From the NCBI GenBank assembly GCA_016207865.1, contig JACQZD010000068.1:1-9613 (forward strand): 9,613 nt of DNA, in the 5' to 3' direction. The notes below the pieces were generated by a model, which saw nothing but the letters and a program-made list of their open reading frames with translations, made no database searches and was not told the DNA's origin. The position numbers were made by a program, and so were the translations under genes. The DNA is from Nitrospirota bacterium. Lineage in GTDB: Bacteria; Nitrospirota; Thermodesulfovibrionia; UBA6902; DSMQ01. Shown here in pieces: positions 1-6,513 of this stretch. The stretch's first letter is position 1, and every line of letters starts with the position of its first letter.

Positions 1-862
1 CCCTGAGAAAATGCGCCGCTTCTTCAAGAAGCGGCGCGGCATCCTGCAGGGATTTCGCCGCATCCTGAGCCTTGTTGTCAATATTTGCAATTTCTTTAAA
101 GGCATTTATGGTTCTAAAAAGATTGGTCAGGCAGGCCGCCTCTGAAGAATAAATGGATTCATATGCCCCGTGCGCAAGCTCCATCAGCCGGCTGACATTG
201 CTCAGAATCCCTGACTCTTCAACGAGCCCTTCTTCCTCGCCCGTTTTCAGATTTGCCGTTTTAATCTCGCTGGTTTGAAATTGAAGCATGTCAATCCTCT
301 GCGCCCTTTCTTTTTCCTTCTCAATCAGTTCTGCAATATTCCGGTTTGCTGAAACGAGTGATTGATAAACAGAGGCAAACCCCTCCCTTTCTGAAACGAG
401 TCCGCCGTAAGCATCAAGCAAGTCCAGCTGATTATCAGAAGAGAGAAGGGACTGATGCTCATATTGTCCATGGACATCTATGAGGTTCCGGCTTATATCG
501 GAAAGGGTCTGCACGCCGGTCATGGAATCATTAATGTAAGCGCGGTTTTTCCCCTGCGCTGAAACAATCCTCTTCATAATCAGTCCGTCATCTGCGCTGG
601 TTCCCGCGTCAGCTAAAGTCTGTCTGCTTTTTTGATTAAGATTTTTTGGGGGGATATCAAAAAATGCCTCAACAAGCGCCTCTTTTTCACCACTTCTGAT
701 AATTTCGCCTGAGGCCCTTTCTCCGAGGGCAAGGCACAGGGCGTCTATTATTATTGATTTGCCTGCGCCGGTTTCGCCTGTGAGGACGGTAAGCCTGTCT
801 CCAAACTCTATGGTGATATCGTCAATTATGGCAAGGTTTTTAATGTGAAGCTCTTTCAGCAT
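1..862 (-). CDS. recN: DNA repair protein RecN, N-terminal half (3' end cut by the window edge)
   Basis: RecN is an SMC-like ATPase of the cytoplasm that acts in recombinational repair of double-strand breaks. About 287 codons lie in the window with no frameshift; the family is usually 550-570 aa, so the C-terminal half with Walker B lies beyond the left edge. The protein begins MLKELHIKNLAIID, a typical RecN start. Walker A GETGAGKS is at residues 29-36, and the RecN-typical motif HGQYEHQ is at 131-137, after IDV. The region after about residue 160 is rich in charged residues and leucine, consistent with the start of the coiled coil. The ATG has only a weak ribosome-binding site. An in-frame GTG two codons upstream (866-868) is possible but would add only V-S. 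The gene lies 135 bp after ccsA, behind an inverted repeat, with no clear terminator between. The family assignment is secure. Confidence 0.96.
   Translation of the reverse strand, partial: MLKELHIKNLAIIDDITIEFGDRLTVLTGETGAGKSIIIDALCLALGERASGEIIRSGEKEALVEAFFDIPPKNLNQKSRQTLADAGTSADDGLIMKRIVSAQGKNRAYINDSMTGVQTLSDISRNLIDVHGQYEHQSLLSSDNQLDLLDAYGGLVSEREGFASVYQSLVSANRNIAELIEKEKERAQRIDMLQFQTSEIKTANLKTGEEEGLVEESGILSNVSRLMELAHGAYESIYSSEAACLTNLFRTINAFKEIANIDNKAQDAAKSLQDAAPLLEEAAHFLR
13..37. repeat. Perfect 12-bp inverted repeat inside recN
   Basis: GCGCCGCTTCTT (13-24), a single central C (25), then AAGAAGCGGCGC (26-37) form a perfect dyad. In recN mRNA it would fold as a GC-rich hairpin. It lies in coding sequence for an alanine/leucine/glutamate-rich stretch (APLLEEAA). 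The symmetric amino-acid pattern may therefore explain it, and no T-run follows it. Confidence 0.6.
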
Positions 863-900
863 TGACACTACTTTTAGGATTCAAGTGCTAAGTAATGTTT

Positions 901-985
901 GTAGCGTTATAGCGTACAGCGTTTATAGCGCAACAAACCTTCCTTCCGGCAGGCAGACGCAATAAACGCACAACGCTGAACGCAA
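901..985. repeat. Intergenic imperfect inverted repeat, copy 1 (ccsA-recN gap)
   Basis: The 135-bp gap between ccsA and recN holds one copy of an element also found at 8641-8714. The left arm (902-931) begins TAGCGTTATAGCGTACAGCG and is identical over 30 nt to 8651-8680. The right arm (957-985) begins ACGCAATAAACGCACAACGC and matches 8686-8714 at 28 of 29 positions. The two arms are roughly inverse complements (about 21 of 29 positions with one gap), so a long imperfect hairpin is possible. The 25-nt loop (932-956) differs completely from the 5-nt loop of copy 2 and holds its own small palindrome around CCGG (938-956). It resembles a REP- or MITE-like dispersed repeat, but no named family is recognised. 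Confidence 0.8.
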
Positions 986-997
986 TAACCCTTTTTC

Positions 998-2104
998 TCA
1001 CTCGCTGCCGTAAGCGTGAAGCCCTGACAGCCAGAGATTAACCCCGATATAAGTAAAAAATACCGCTATAAAGCCGACAACGGCAAGTACTGCAACTTTC
1101 TTGCCCCTCCAGCCTTTTACAAAACGGGCATGAAGATAAAGGGCGTAGACAAACCATGTTATCAGCGACCAGGTCTCTTTCGGATCCCAGCTCCAGTATT
1201 TTCCCCAGGCGCTGTTGGCCCAGATGGCGCCCATCAAAAGCCCGCCGACTGTAAACAACGGAAACCCGACTGCAATGCTTTTGTATGTAATCTCCTCCAG
1301 CATATCTGTTGTCAGCGAAAGTCCGGAAAGAATTTTCTTAAAGCCGAGTCCGAATCTCCAGACGACAAATATAAAGGCAATGGAAACAATCCAGCTTATC
1401 ACAGCCACGCCTCCGGAAGCGCTTTTAAATGTGGATTTAAGAAAGTAACTCTGGATAACTTCGTCCGGTTTGGCCGGAGGCGCATTTAAAAAATCAAGTC
1501 CCATGGCAACAAGCACAGTTATGAAAACACCGACTATAATACTCCAGAAGATGTATGCCGCTTCCTTCCTTGACTCCGTCAGTAAAGTCAGATGCGCCAG
1601 CCCTGCTCCGAATGAAACACCGAATGCGGCATATCCGAGGAAGCTCAAAAGCACATGGAAAAGCAGCCAGTTGGACTGAAGCGCCGGGACCAGCGGCTGT
1701 ATGTCCTTTGAGGTGCCTGAGATGTCAATAAAAACAAGCGTGAGCGCCGCAAGCGGTGTGACAAAGGCGCCGAGGGAGCGGACTTTGTATTTAAATTCCA
1801 CTATCAGGTGTATAAAAATTAGGCACCAGACAAAAAAGACAAGTGATTCATAAAGGTTTCTGAGCGGGGCGCTTCTTAAGAGGGCCAGTATCATTCCGCT
1901 TGACGGTGAATTGGTCATCCAGTAAGCATATGAATCAATCCATCTGAGTATTAATGCAATGCTCTGGAAGGCAAGACCGAATATTGTTATGGTCGTGGCA
2001 GCTGCACCCACCGCATGCTTGCGTGAGGCAAGAAAGACAATATAAACAAACATGGCTAATAAATAAGATAGTCCTGATATGTCAAAAAATACGGCGCTGG
2101 TCAT
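998..2104 (-). CDS. ccsA: System II cytochrome c biogenesis protein CcsA/ResC (haem handling, WWD family)
   Basis: This 368-aa polytopic inner-membrane protein is the haem-exporting partner of ResB/Ccs1 in System II. The complex delivers haem to the periplasmic side for covalent attachment to apocytochromes c. The tryptophan-rich WWD segment is at about residues 295-317 (WGKYWSWDPKETWSLITW at 300-317). Histidines in conserved surroundings at 150 (NWLLFHVLLS), 325 (LYLHAR) and 363 (GLHAYG) are candidate haem ligands. Several hydrophobic segments run through the whole length. The ATG overlaps the resB stop in ATGA (2101-2104), and GGAG lies just upstream inside resB, so the two are translationally coupled. 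Databases also name this family CcsB or ResC. Family assignment is secure; the symbol varies. Confidence 0.95.
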   Translation of the reverse strand: MTSAVFFDISGLSYLLAMFVYIVFLASRKHAVGAAATTITIFGLAFQSIALILRWIDSYAYWMTNSPSSGMILALLRSAPLRNLYESLVFFVWCLIFIHLIVEFKYKVRSLGAFVTPLAALTLVFIDISGTSKDIQPLVPALQSNWLLFHVLLSFLGYAAFGVSFGAGLAHLTLLTESRKEAAYIFWSIIVGVFITVLVAMGLDFLNAPPAKPDEVIQSYFLKSTFKSASGGVAVISWIVSIAFIFVVWRFGLGFKKILSGLSLTTDMLEEITYKSIAVGFPLFTVGGLLMGAIWANSAWGKYWSWDPKETWSLITWFVYALYLHARFVKGWRGKKVAVLAVVGFIAVFFTYIGVNLWLSGLHAYGSE

Positions 2105-3594
2105 TTTTTACTCCTTTCCCTGTGTGCCGGGATCTGAGGTGAACCCTCAATTAAATGTGTTGCCTTTGATAATATTTTCTCTACATCTTTCTCAAAAGAA
2201 AGCCTGTTTTTATTGGCAGTGCCTCCGAGAGCAATTCTTACGGCGCCTTTTTCTCCGGTAAGCCTTATCCACAATTTTCTATTGCTCATAAAAAATGCCA
2301 TATACAGCCCCAGGCTCATGAGTATGGCTGCAAAATAGATAATTCCAATGCCGGGGTCTTTAGAAACCTGGAGTCCTGTGTATTCAACGCCCCAGTAATC
2401 ATCAAGTTTTATCTTGTTCCCGTCAGGCAGTAAGCCTGTTTCAGGATAGCGCCGCATTATCCAGCCTGTATATTCCGGCTTGCCGGGTTCGGTGATTCTC
2501 ACCCCGACAGCAGGATTGACCATCATCTTTTCATTGTAAGTAAACAGTTTCCCCGTCATCGGGTCTTTAGCAAGGGCCGGAGAAAAATTTATAATCTCAA
2601 CTTTAACATTTGTCCCGGGGATTACAAAGGTATCGCCTAATTTTGCATAGACGGCGGTTTCCTGTCCGCCGCGCGGCGTGACTCTCAGATCAAACACACC
2701 TTCTACATCTGACATCAGTCCATAGCTTGACTGGTATAATTTTATGCCTTTATATGTAAGCGGGCTGTTGACCTCAATAACCTTCGTTAAAATTTCCCTG
2801 CCGTTTTCAATTATTACAAGCTCACTCTGGAATTCCTGCGGCATATCCGTATCTCCGTAATAATCTGTCCTGTACCAATTGCATTTTACGGTAAACCCTA
2901 ACGGAATCTGCTTCCCGCCTCTTTGATACGCTACATCCGAGGTGCCCCCTTCTGGTATATTCAGCATTGCATTAAACCCGAATCTCGCGCCGATAATTGC
3001 GCCGATAAATATAAGGAAAATACTTAAGTGGACAATATAAAGCCCGAGCCGGCTGTATCTGCCTTTTTGCGTATAAAGCTCTACCGAATCTCCTTCTGCC
3101 GCTTCAAACACCCGGAACCCTGCGGCGCTGAGACTGTTTAAAAACGCATCCTTTGCCCCTGCAAGACCGGCCTTGACCCGCAGTTCTTTTTTAACCGGAA
3201 GCGTTTTTATGACCGTTTCTCCCATGGGTTTCATCGGCGTATTGATAATCTTCAGTGTCTTGGGCAGCCTGTCAAGAGTGCATACGATGAGGTTAACGCA
3301 AAAAAGCAGAAGGAGGGCAATAAACCACCACGAATGGTACATATTCATAAAATCAAGCTTTAAAAAAATGTTGTAAAATGTCGGCGCCATACTGTCGCCA
3401 AAAAATTTTGCAAGCAGTTGGATGTTTTTTTCGGGTTCTGCGTCCTGCTCTATGATGGTCCCGACGATTGAGGTAAGAGCAATAATGATAAGAATGACTA
3501 TTGTAAGCTTGACTGATGTAAAAAAATCCCAGATTTTATCGGAAATATCAGGTACAGGACTGCTCTCCTGTTTGGTTTTTTCTTTGTCTTCCAA
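2101..3594 (-). CDS. resB: System II cytochrome c biogenesis protein ResB/Ccs1
   Basis: This 497-aa inner-membrane protein pairs with CcsA to carry haem and ligate it to apocytochromes c in the periplasm. Hydrophobic segments lie near residues 29-48, 89-107 (beginning WWFIALLLLFCVNLIVC, typical of the family), 182-203 (including H189) and 416-436. A large periplasmic domain of about 210 residues sits between the third and fourth, with the family-like stretches LYQSSYG (286-292) and GLQVSKDPG (407-415). The start is TTG (3592-3594), chosen because GGAGG (3602-3606) sits 7 nt upstream and the nearby ATG is out of frame. The stop overlaps the ccsA start by 4 nt. A promoter at 3681-3710 probably drives the resB-ccsA pair separately from rluD. 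Confidence 0.95.
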   Translation of the reverse strand: MEDKEKTKQESSPVPDISDKIWDFFTSVKLTIVILIIIALTSIVGTIIEQDAEPEKNIQLLAKFFGDSMAPTFYNIFLKLDFMNMYHSWWFIALLLLFCVNLIVCTLDRLPKTLKIINTPMKPMGETVIKTLPVKKELRVKAGLAGAKDAFLNSLSAAGFRVFEAAEGDSVELYTQKGRYSRLGLYIVHLSIFLIFIGAIIGARFGFNAMLNIPEGGTSDVAYQRGGKQIPLGFTVKCNWYRTDYYGDTDMPQEFQSELVIIENGREILTKVIEVNSPLTYKGIKLYQSSYGLMSDVEGVFDLRVTPRGGQETAVYAKLGDTFVIPGTNVKVEIINFSPALAKDPMTGKLFTYNEKMMVNPAVGVRITEPGKPEYTGWIMRRYPETGLLPDGNKIKLDDYWGVEYTGLQVSKDPGIGIIYFAAILMSLGLYMAFFMSNRKLWIRLTGEKGAVRIALGGTANKNRLSFEKDVEKILSKATHLIEGSPQIPAHRERSKK

Positions 3595-3601
3595 CTTAAA
3601 T

Positions 3602-3606
3602 CCTCC
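3602..3606 (-). promoter_or_regulatory. Shine-Dalgarno GGAGG deciding the resB TTG start
   Basis: GGAGG on the minus strand lies 7 nt before TTG at 3594-3592. An ATG just upstream (3608-3606) overlaps the SD and is out of frame with ResB, so TTG is the only well-placed start. Confidence 0.7.
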
Positions 3607-3680
3607 ATGTAAGCGCTGCTAAATATATCCTCAGGCAGGGCTTAAATACTCGCTTGTAACCGGCAGGTTCTACCCTATGA

Positions 3681-3710
3681 TTTATAACATTAAAATTGCA
3701 TCTTAGTCAA
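3681..3710 (-). promoter_or_regulatory. Probable sigma70 promoter for resB-ccsA
   Basis: On the minus strand TTGACT (3710-3705) is followed after 18 nt by TATAAA (3686-3681). With 17 nt spacing the -10 would read TTATAA. The -35 begins one base after the rluD stop codon and would give a leader of roughly 80 nt before the resB TTG. Both boxes are close to consensus, and the position between two co-directed genes is sensible. No transcription data are available here. Confidence 0.6.
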
Positions 3711-3711
3711 C

Positions 3712-4650
3712 TTAAGCCTGCTGCCCGCTTAATTCTGAAACTGCCTTTTTCATGTCATCGGGTAAAGGCGCGGTTAATTCCAGCGGCTCATGGCTTACCG
3801 GGTGTTTAATTTTTAAACTTTGTGCATGCAGCATCTGCCTTGAAAATAAAATTTTTTTATTCGCCTCAGCCCTGACTTCAACCTTTTTCCCGTATGTTTT
3901 ATCCCCAAGCACCGGATGCCCTGCCGATGCTAAATGCACCCTTATCTGATGCGTCCTTCCGGTAAGAATGCTGACCTTCGCAAGCATTGCCGATTTGAAT
4001 CTTTTGATTACATCATAGCGGGTAATGGCCTCTTTGCCTTTTTTTGTTTTGATAGCCATTTTTTTCCTGTCTGAAGCCGCCCGGCCTATCGGCGCGTTTA
4101 TCTCTCCGGCATCATTTTTAAGATTGCCGTACAAAAGCGCAATATACTGTTTTTCAACAGTCCTTTCCCTGAATTGCCCGCAGAGATTTAAGTATGCGCT
4201 GTCATTTTTTGCAAGGACCATAACGCCTGACGTATCTTTATCAAGCCTGTGCACCACCCCAGGTCTTAAAGGCGCGCCCGTTGAGGCGAGTTTTTTACAC
4301 CTGAACATCAGGGCATTCATAAGCGTGCCGCTCCTATGTCCTGCCGCGGGATAGACCACCATGCCCGGAGGTTTGTTGACGGCAATTAAGTGTTCGTCTT
4401 CATAAATAATGTCTAAGGGAATGTCTTCGGGAACGAGCGTATTTTCCGGCTCGTCCGGCACAGCAACTTCTATCATATCTCCCTGCCGCATTTTATAACT
4501 TGCCTTTTGCGTTTTTGAATTAACCTGCACAAGCCCCTGTTTTATGAGTTTCTGAATGCGCCCGCGCGATAATCCGGTTTTTAAGGAGAGATAAATATCC
4601 AGGCGCTCGGGCTTAGTTCCAGCGGGGATGTTGTACTTAGTTCTTTCCAT
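3712..4650 (-). CDS. rluD: RluA/RluD-family 23S rRNA pseudouridine synthase
   Basis: This 312-aa cytoplasmic enzyme isomerises uridine to pseudouridine in rRNA; RluD itself modifies helix 69 of 23S rRNA. An S4-like RNA-binding domain fills about residues 15-75 (RLDIYLSLKTGLSRGRIQKLI). The catalytic domain follows, beginning IIYEDEHLIAVNKPPGMVVYP near residue 81. The catalytic motif HRLDKDTSG is at 134-142 with the nucleophile Asp137, and GRTHQIRVH is at 231-239. The length is normal for the S4-containing RluD subgroup. The start is an ATG with no strong SD, 50 nt after the tsaC stop, so the two are probably cotranscribed. The exact target uridines (RluD versus RluC or RluA type) cannot be read from sequence, so the symbol is a best guess. 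Confidence 0.92.
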   Translation of the reverse strand: MERTKYNIPAGTKPERLDIYLSLKTGLSRGRIQKLIKQGLVQVNSKTQKASYKMRQGDMIEVAVPDEPENTLVPEDIPLDIIYEDEHLIAVNKPPGMVVYPAAGHRSGTLMNALMFRCKKLASTGAPLRPGVVHRLDKDTSGVMVLAKNDSAYLNLCGQFRERTVEKQYIALLYGNLKNDAGEINAPIGRAASDRKKMAIKTKKGKEAITRYDVIKRFKSAMLAKVSILTGRTHQIRVHLASAGHPVLGDKTYGKKVEVRAEANKKILFSRQMLHAQSLKIKHPVSHEPLELTAPLPDDMKKAVSELSGQQA

Positions 4651-4700
4651 AATGTCCCGTTAGTCCTCTGTAGTAAGTTGTTTCTTTGACACTTGACCCA

Positions 4701-5312
4701 TTACTGTAATTTTACCTCCACCCTTCCTTCCCTCAACACCTTAAACGGCGCAACTGTAATGTCTATTATCGTGGAGGGTTTGCCGCCCGGGGTTTTCCCG
4801 GCGTCAATAATTAAATCCACAGCGTCTGCAAAATATTTTATTACCTCATCCGCATTTTCAGCCGGGGGGCTTCCTGAATGATTGGCGCTTGTTACCGTGA
4901 TTGGAAAATCCGCCGCCTTTGCCAAACTCAATGCAAAACTTTCTCCGGGAATCCTTACTGCCATTTTCCCTGTGCCGGCAGTTAAGCCTTCAGGCAGACC
5001 TTCTGCGGCGTCAAAGACCATTGTCAATGCGCCGGGCCAGAAATTTTTCATTAACCCCTCTGCCTGCGGAGGAATGGATTTAACAAGGGTCTTAAGAATT
5101 GCCCTGCCGCCTATAATCAACGGTACCGGTTTATCGGCAGGTCTTTTTTTTAGCGTATAAAGCCGCCTGACGGCCTCTTCCTTCTGCGCGTTAACCCCAA
5201 GCGCATAAAAACTTTCAGTGGGATACGCAATAATACCGCCGTCTCTCAGCGCCTGCAGTGCTTTTTTAAAAACCGTTTCTAAAGAATTTTCTTTCAGTAA
5301 AAGTCTTAACAT
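4701..5312 (-). CDS. tsaC: L-threonylcarbamoyladenylate synthase, TsaC/YrdC/Sua5 family
   Basis: This 203-aa cytoplasmic enzyme makes threonylcarbamoyl-AMP from threonine, bicarbonate and ATP, the first step of tRNA t6A37 synthesis. The YrdC fold covers nearly the whole protein: AYPTESFYALG (29-39), KKRPADKPVPLII (55-67), WPGALTMVF (92-100), AVRIP (118-122) and TSANHSG (141-147). The Sua5 C-terminal domain is absent, so it is the short TsaC type. PTESFYALG is a variant of the usual PTETxYGLG. The ATG at 5312 has no recognisable SD, and a -10-like TAGAAT ends 6 nt before it. The gene is first in a minus-strand run leading to rluD. A related family member with another role cannot be fully excluded. 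Confidence 0.93.
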   Translation of the reverse strand: MLRLLLKENSLETVFKKALQALRDGGIIAYPTESFYALGVNAQKEEAVRRLYTLKKRPADKPVPLIIGGRAILKTLVKSIPPQAEGLMKNFWPGALTMVFDAAEGLPEGLTAGTGKMAVRIPGESFALSLAKAADFPITVTSANHSGSPPAENADEVIKYFADAVDLIIDAGKTPGGKPSTIIDITVAPFKVLREGRVEVKLQ

Positions 5313-5318
5313 TTTTTC

Positions 5319-5361
5319 ATTCTAACATACAGCAGTTAAATTTTTACTTGTAATTTATAAT
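5319..5361. promoter_or_regulatory. AT-rich divergent promoter region between tsaC and the lipoprotein gene
   Basis: The intergenic region 5313-5423 is very AT-rich and separates two divergent starts, so it should hold promoters for both. On the plus strand a perfect TATAAT is at 5356-5361, which would start transcription about 56 nt before the lipoprotein ATG, but no good -35 precedes it. On the minus strand TAGAAT (5324-5319) sits 6 nt before the tsaC ATG. These are single-box matches in AT-rich DNA and therefore tentative. Confidence 0.4.
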
Positions 5362-5423
5362 TTTTTTTGTTATTCCTTTATACATAAACTAAATCGGTCA
5401 CTGACTATTAGAGGAGGTAAGGA

Positions 5424-5825
5424 ATGAAGAAAATTTTAAGGTTAACCGTGATACTGCTGTCATTAACCTGCTTGTGGGGCTGTGTAGAGGTGGCATTGGT
5501 CAGTGTGGGCGCCGGATTAGGCGTAGGCGCTTACAAGTATATTGAAGGCAGTGTGACGCGGGACTATCCCCTTGCCTATACCAAGGCCTGGGAGACAACA
5601 AACACCGCGCTTGCCAATCTCGTAATCACTGTTTCAAACAGCGTCAATGAAGGCGTTAAAGGCAATATTGCGGCTGTGCGGAAAGACGGCACAAAGGTAT
5701 TCATAAATATTAAGGACCGGGGACAGGGAGTTTCCACCATCAGCGTGCGCGTTGGAAATTTCGGAGACAAACAGGATGCCCAGCGCATACATGAAGAGAT
5801 CTTGAGCGTGGCGGGAATAAAATAA
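5424..5825 (+). CDS. Small DUF3568-type lipoprotein of unknown function
   Basis: This 133-aa predicted lipoprotein has a positively charged start (MKKILR), a hydrophobic stretch, and a lipobox LWGC with the lipidated Cys at residue 20. Residue +2 is Val, not Asp, so outer-membrane sorting is expected under the E. coli rule. The mature part opens with a small-residue glycine-rich segment (VGAGLGVGAYKYIEG), then a mixed alpha/beta domain of about 90 residues ending in an Arg/Glu-rich helix. The overall pattern matches what I recall of DUF3568 (short lipoproteins with YxYxxGxLxxxY-like starts); the molecular role is unknown. A strong SD (GAGGAGG, 5411-5417) lies 6 nt before the ATG. It is the only plus-strand gene in the window and ends 4 nt from the sirC stop. 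Confidence 0.85.
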   Translation: MKKILRLTVILLSLTCLWGCVEVALVSVGAGLGVGAYKYIEGSVTRDYPLAYTKAWETTNTALANLVITVSNSVNEGVKGNIAAVRKDGTKVFINIKDRGQGVSTISVRVGNFGDKQDAQRIHEEILSVAGIK

Positions 5826-5829
5826 CAGG

Positions 5830-6456
5830 TCAGGGATTCAAATGAAATAACTGCGCCGCCTTTTGTATCGCGGCTTTAAAGCCCTGGCTTCTGAGAATAT
5901 TAAACATTTCCTCTGAGGCAAGGTCTTGAAAAATTTTTCTTCTTTTTTTGATGTCTTTTATTTTCTTAATGGCCTTCCTGCGCATCTGTACAAGCGCCCT
6001 GAGATAATGCGCAAATTCCCTGCCGTAGAGCTTTTCAAGCTCTTTCCTGATGGCCTTTGAAACCGCCGGGCTTGCGCCTTCCGTTGAAACGGCAATAGTC
6101 AAAGGCCCTCTTTTTACCGCAGACGGGGCAATAAAGTTCCCCTCGGAAGGCGTATCAACGACATTTACAAGGCACTTTGCATTGCGGGCAATTTCTGCAT
6201 TGGTCTTTTCCGAAGAAGTGCAGGCGACAACGATAAACGCATTCCTGAGGTCGCCTTTTTTATACTGCCTTTTGATATGGGTTATTTTGCCCTTTTCCCC
6301 CAGATATCCCAGCCGTTTCGTAAGCTCAGGGCTGACAACCGTGACAGCGGCGCCCGCATTCAGCAGGGCCAGCGCTTTTCTCTCCGCAACATTGCCGCCG
6401 CCGGCAACAACTGCTTTTTTACCTCTGAGATTTATATATACCGGGTAGTAGTTCAT
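5830..6456 (-). CDS. sirC: Precorrin-2 dehydrogenase / sirohydrochlorin ferrochelatase (SirC/Met8, CysG N-terminal type)
   Basis: This 208-aa enzyme oxidises precorrin-2 to sirohydrochlorin with NAD; some members also insert iron to make sirohaem. The N-terminal Rossmann fold shows AGGGNVAERKALALL (18-32). The conserved NVVD ends at Asp101, in the place of the catalytic Asp of CysG and Met8. FIAPSAVKRGPLTIAVSTEG (108-127) and ASPAVSKAIRKELE (128-141) follow. The remaining C-terminal part is helical and basic. No uroporphyrinogen methyltransferase domain is fused, unlike E. coli CysG. The start fits the family (NYYPVYINLRG), though no SD is visible. It follows bamD by 57 nt. The chelatase activity is uncertain. 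The product could serve sirohaem enzymes or a sirohaem-dependent haem route, which would suit the nearby cytochrome c genes, but that link is inference. Confidence 0.92.
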   Translation of the reverse strand: MNYYPVYINLRGKKAVVAGGGNVAERKALALLNAGAAVTVVSPELTKRLGYLGEKGKITHIKRQYKKGDLRNAFIVVACTSSEKTNAEIARNAKCLVNVVDTPSEGNFIAPSAVKRGPLTIAVSTEGASPAVSKAIRKELEKLYGREFAHYLRALVQMRRKAIKKIKDIKKRRKIFQDLASEEMFNILRSQGFKAAIQKAAQLFHLNP

Positions 6457-6483
6457 TGAAAAGTTGAAGGTTGAATTCTGAAG

Positions 6484-6513
6484 GATGAATGGAAAACAAA
6501 ATTGCCTTCATCC
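6484..6513 (-). repeat. Small inverted repeat in the bamD-sirC gap
   Basis: In the 57-nt gap AGGATGAA (minus strand, starting at the bamD stop) can pair with TTCATCCT about 17 nt later. A second TGAAGG can pair with either of two CCTTCA copies, so alternative stems are possible. There is no T-run, so it is not a standard intrinsic terminator. The plus strand shows related TTGAAGG / CTGAAGG direct repeats. Significance is doubtful. Confidence 0.35.

Noticed and set aside
1130..1489. Plus-strand reading frame opposite ccsA
   Set aside because: It lies entirely antisense to a clear ccsA, with no SD or recognisable domain. The same applies to the plus-strand frames at 4025-4354, 4882-5160, 6050-6448, 6685-7074, 7931-8203 and 8229-8528.
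3659..3670. AACCGGCAGGTT as a regulatory hairpin in the resB leader
   Set aside because: The stem is only 4 bp with a 4-nt loop, too short to support a call.
5872..5883. Palindrome GGCTTTAAAGCC as a terminator for the lipoprotein gene
   Set aside because: It has no loop and no T-run and encodes part of SirC (GFKA), so it is probably chance.
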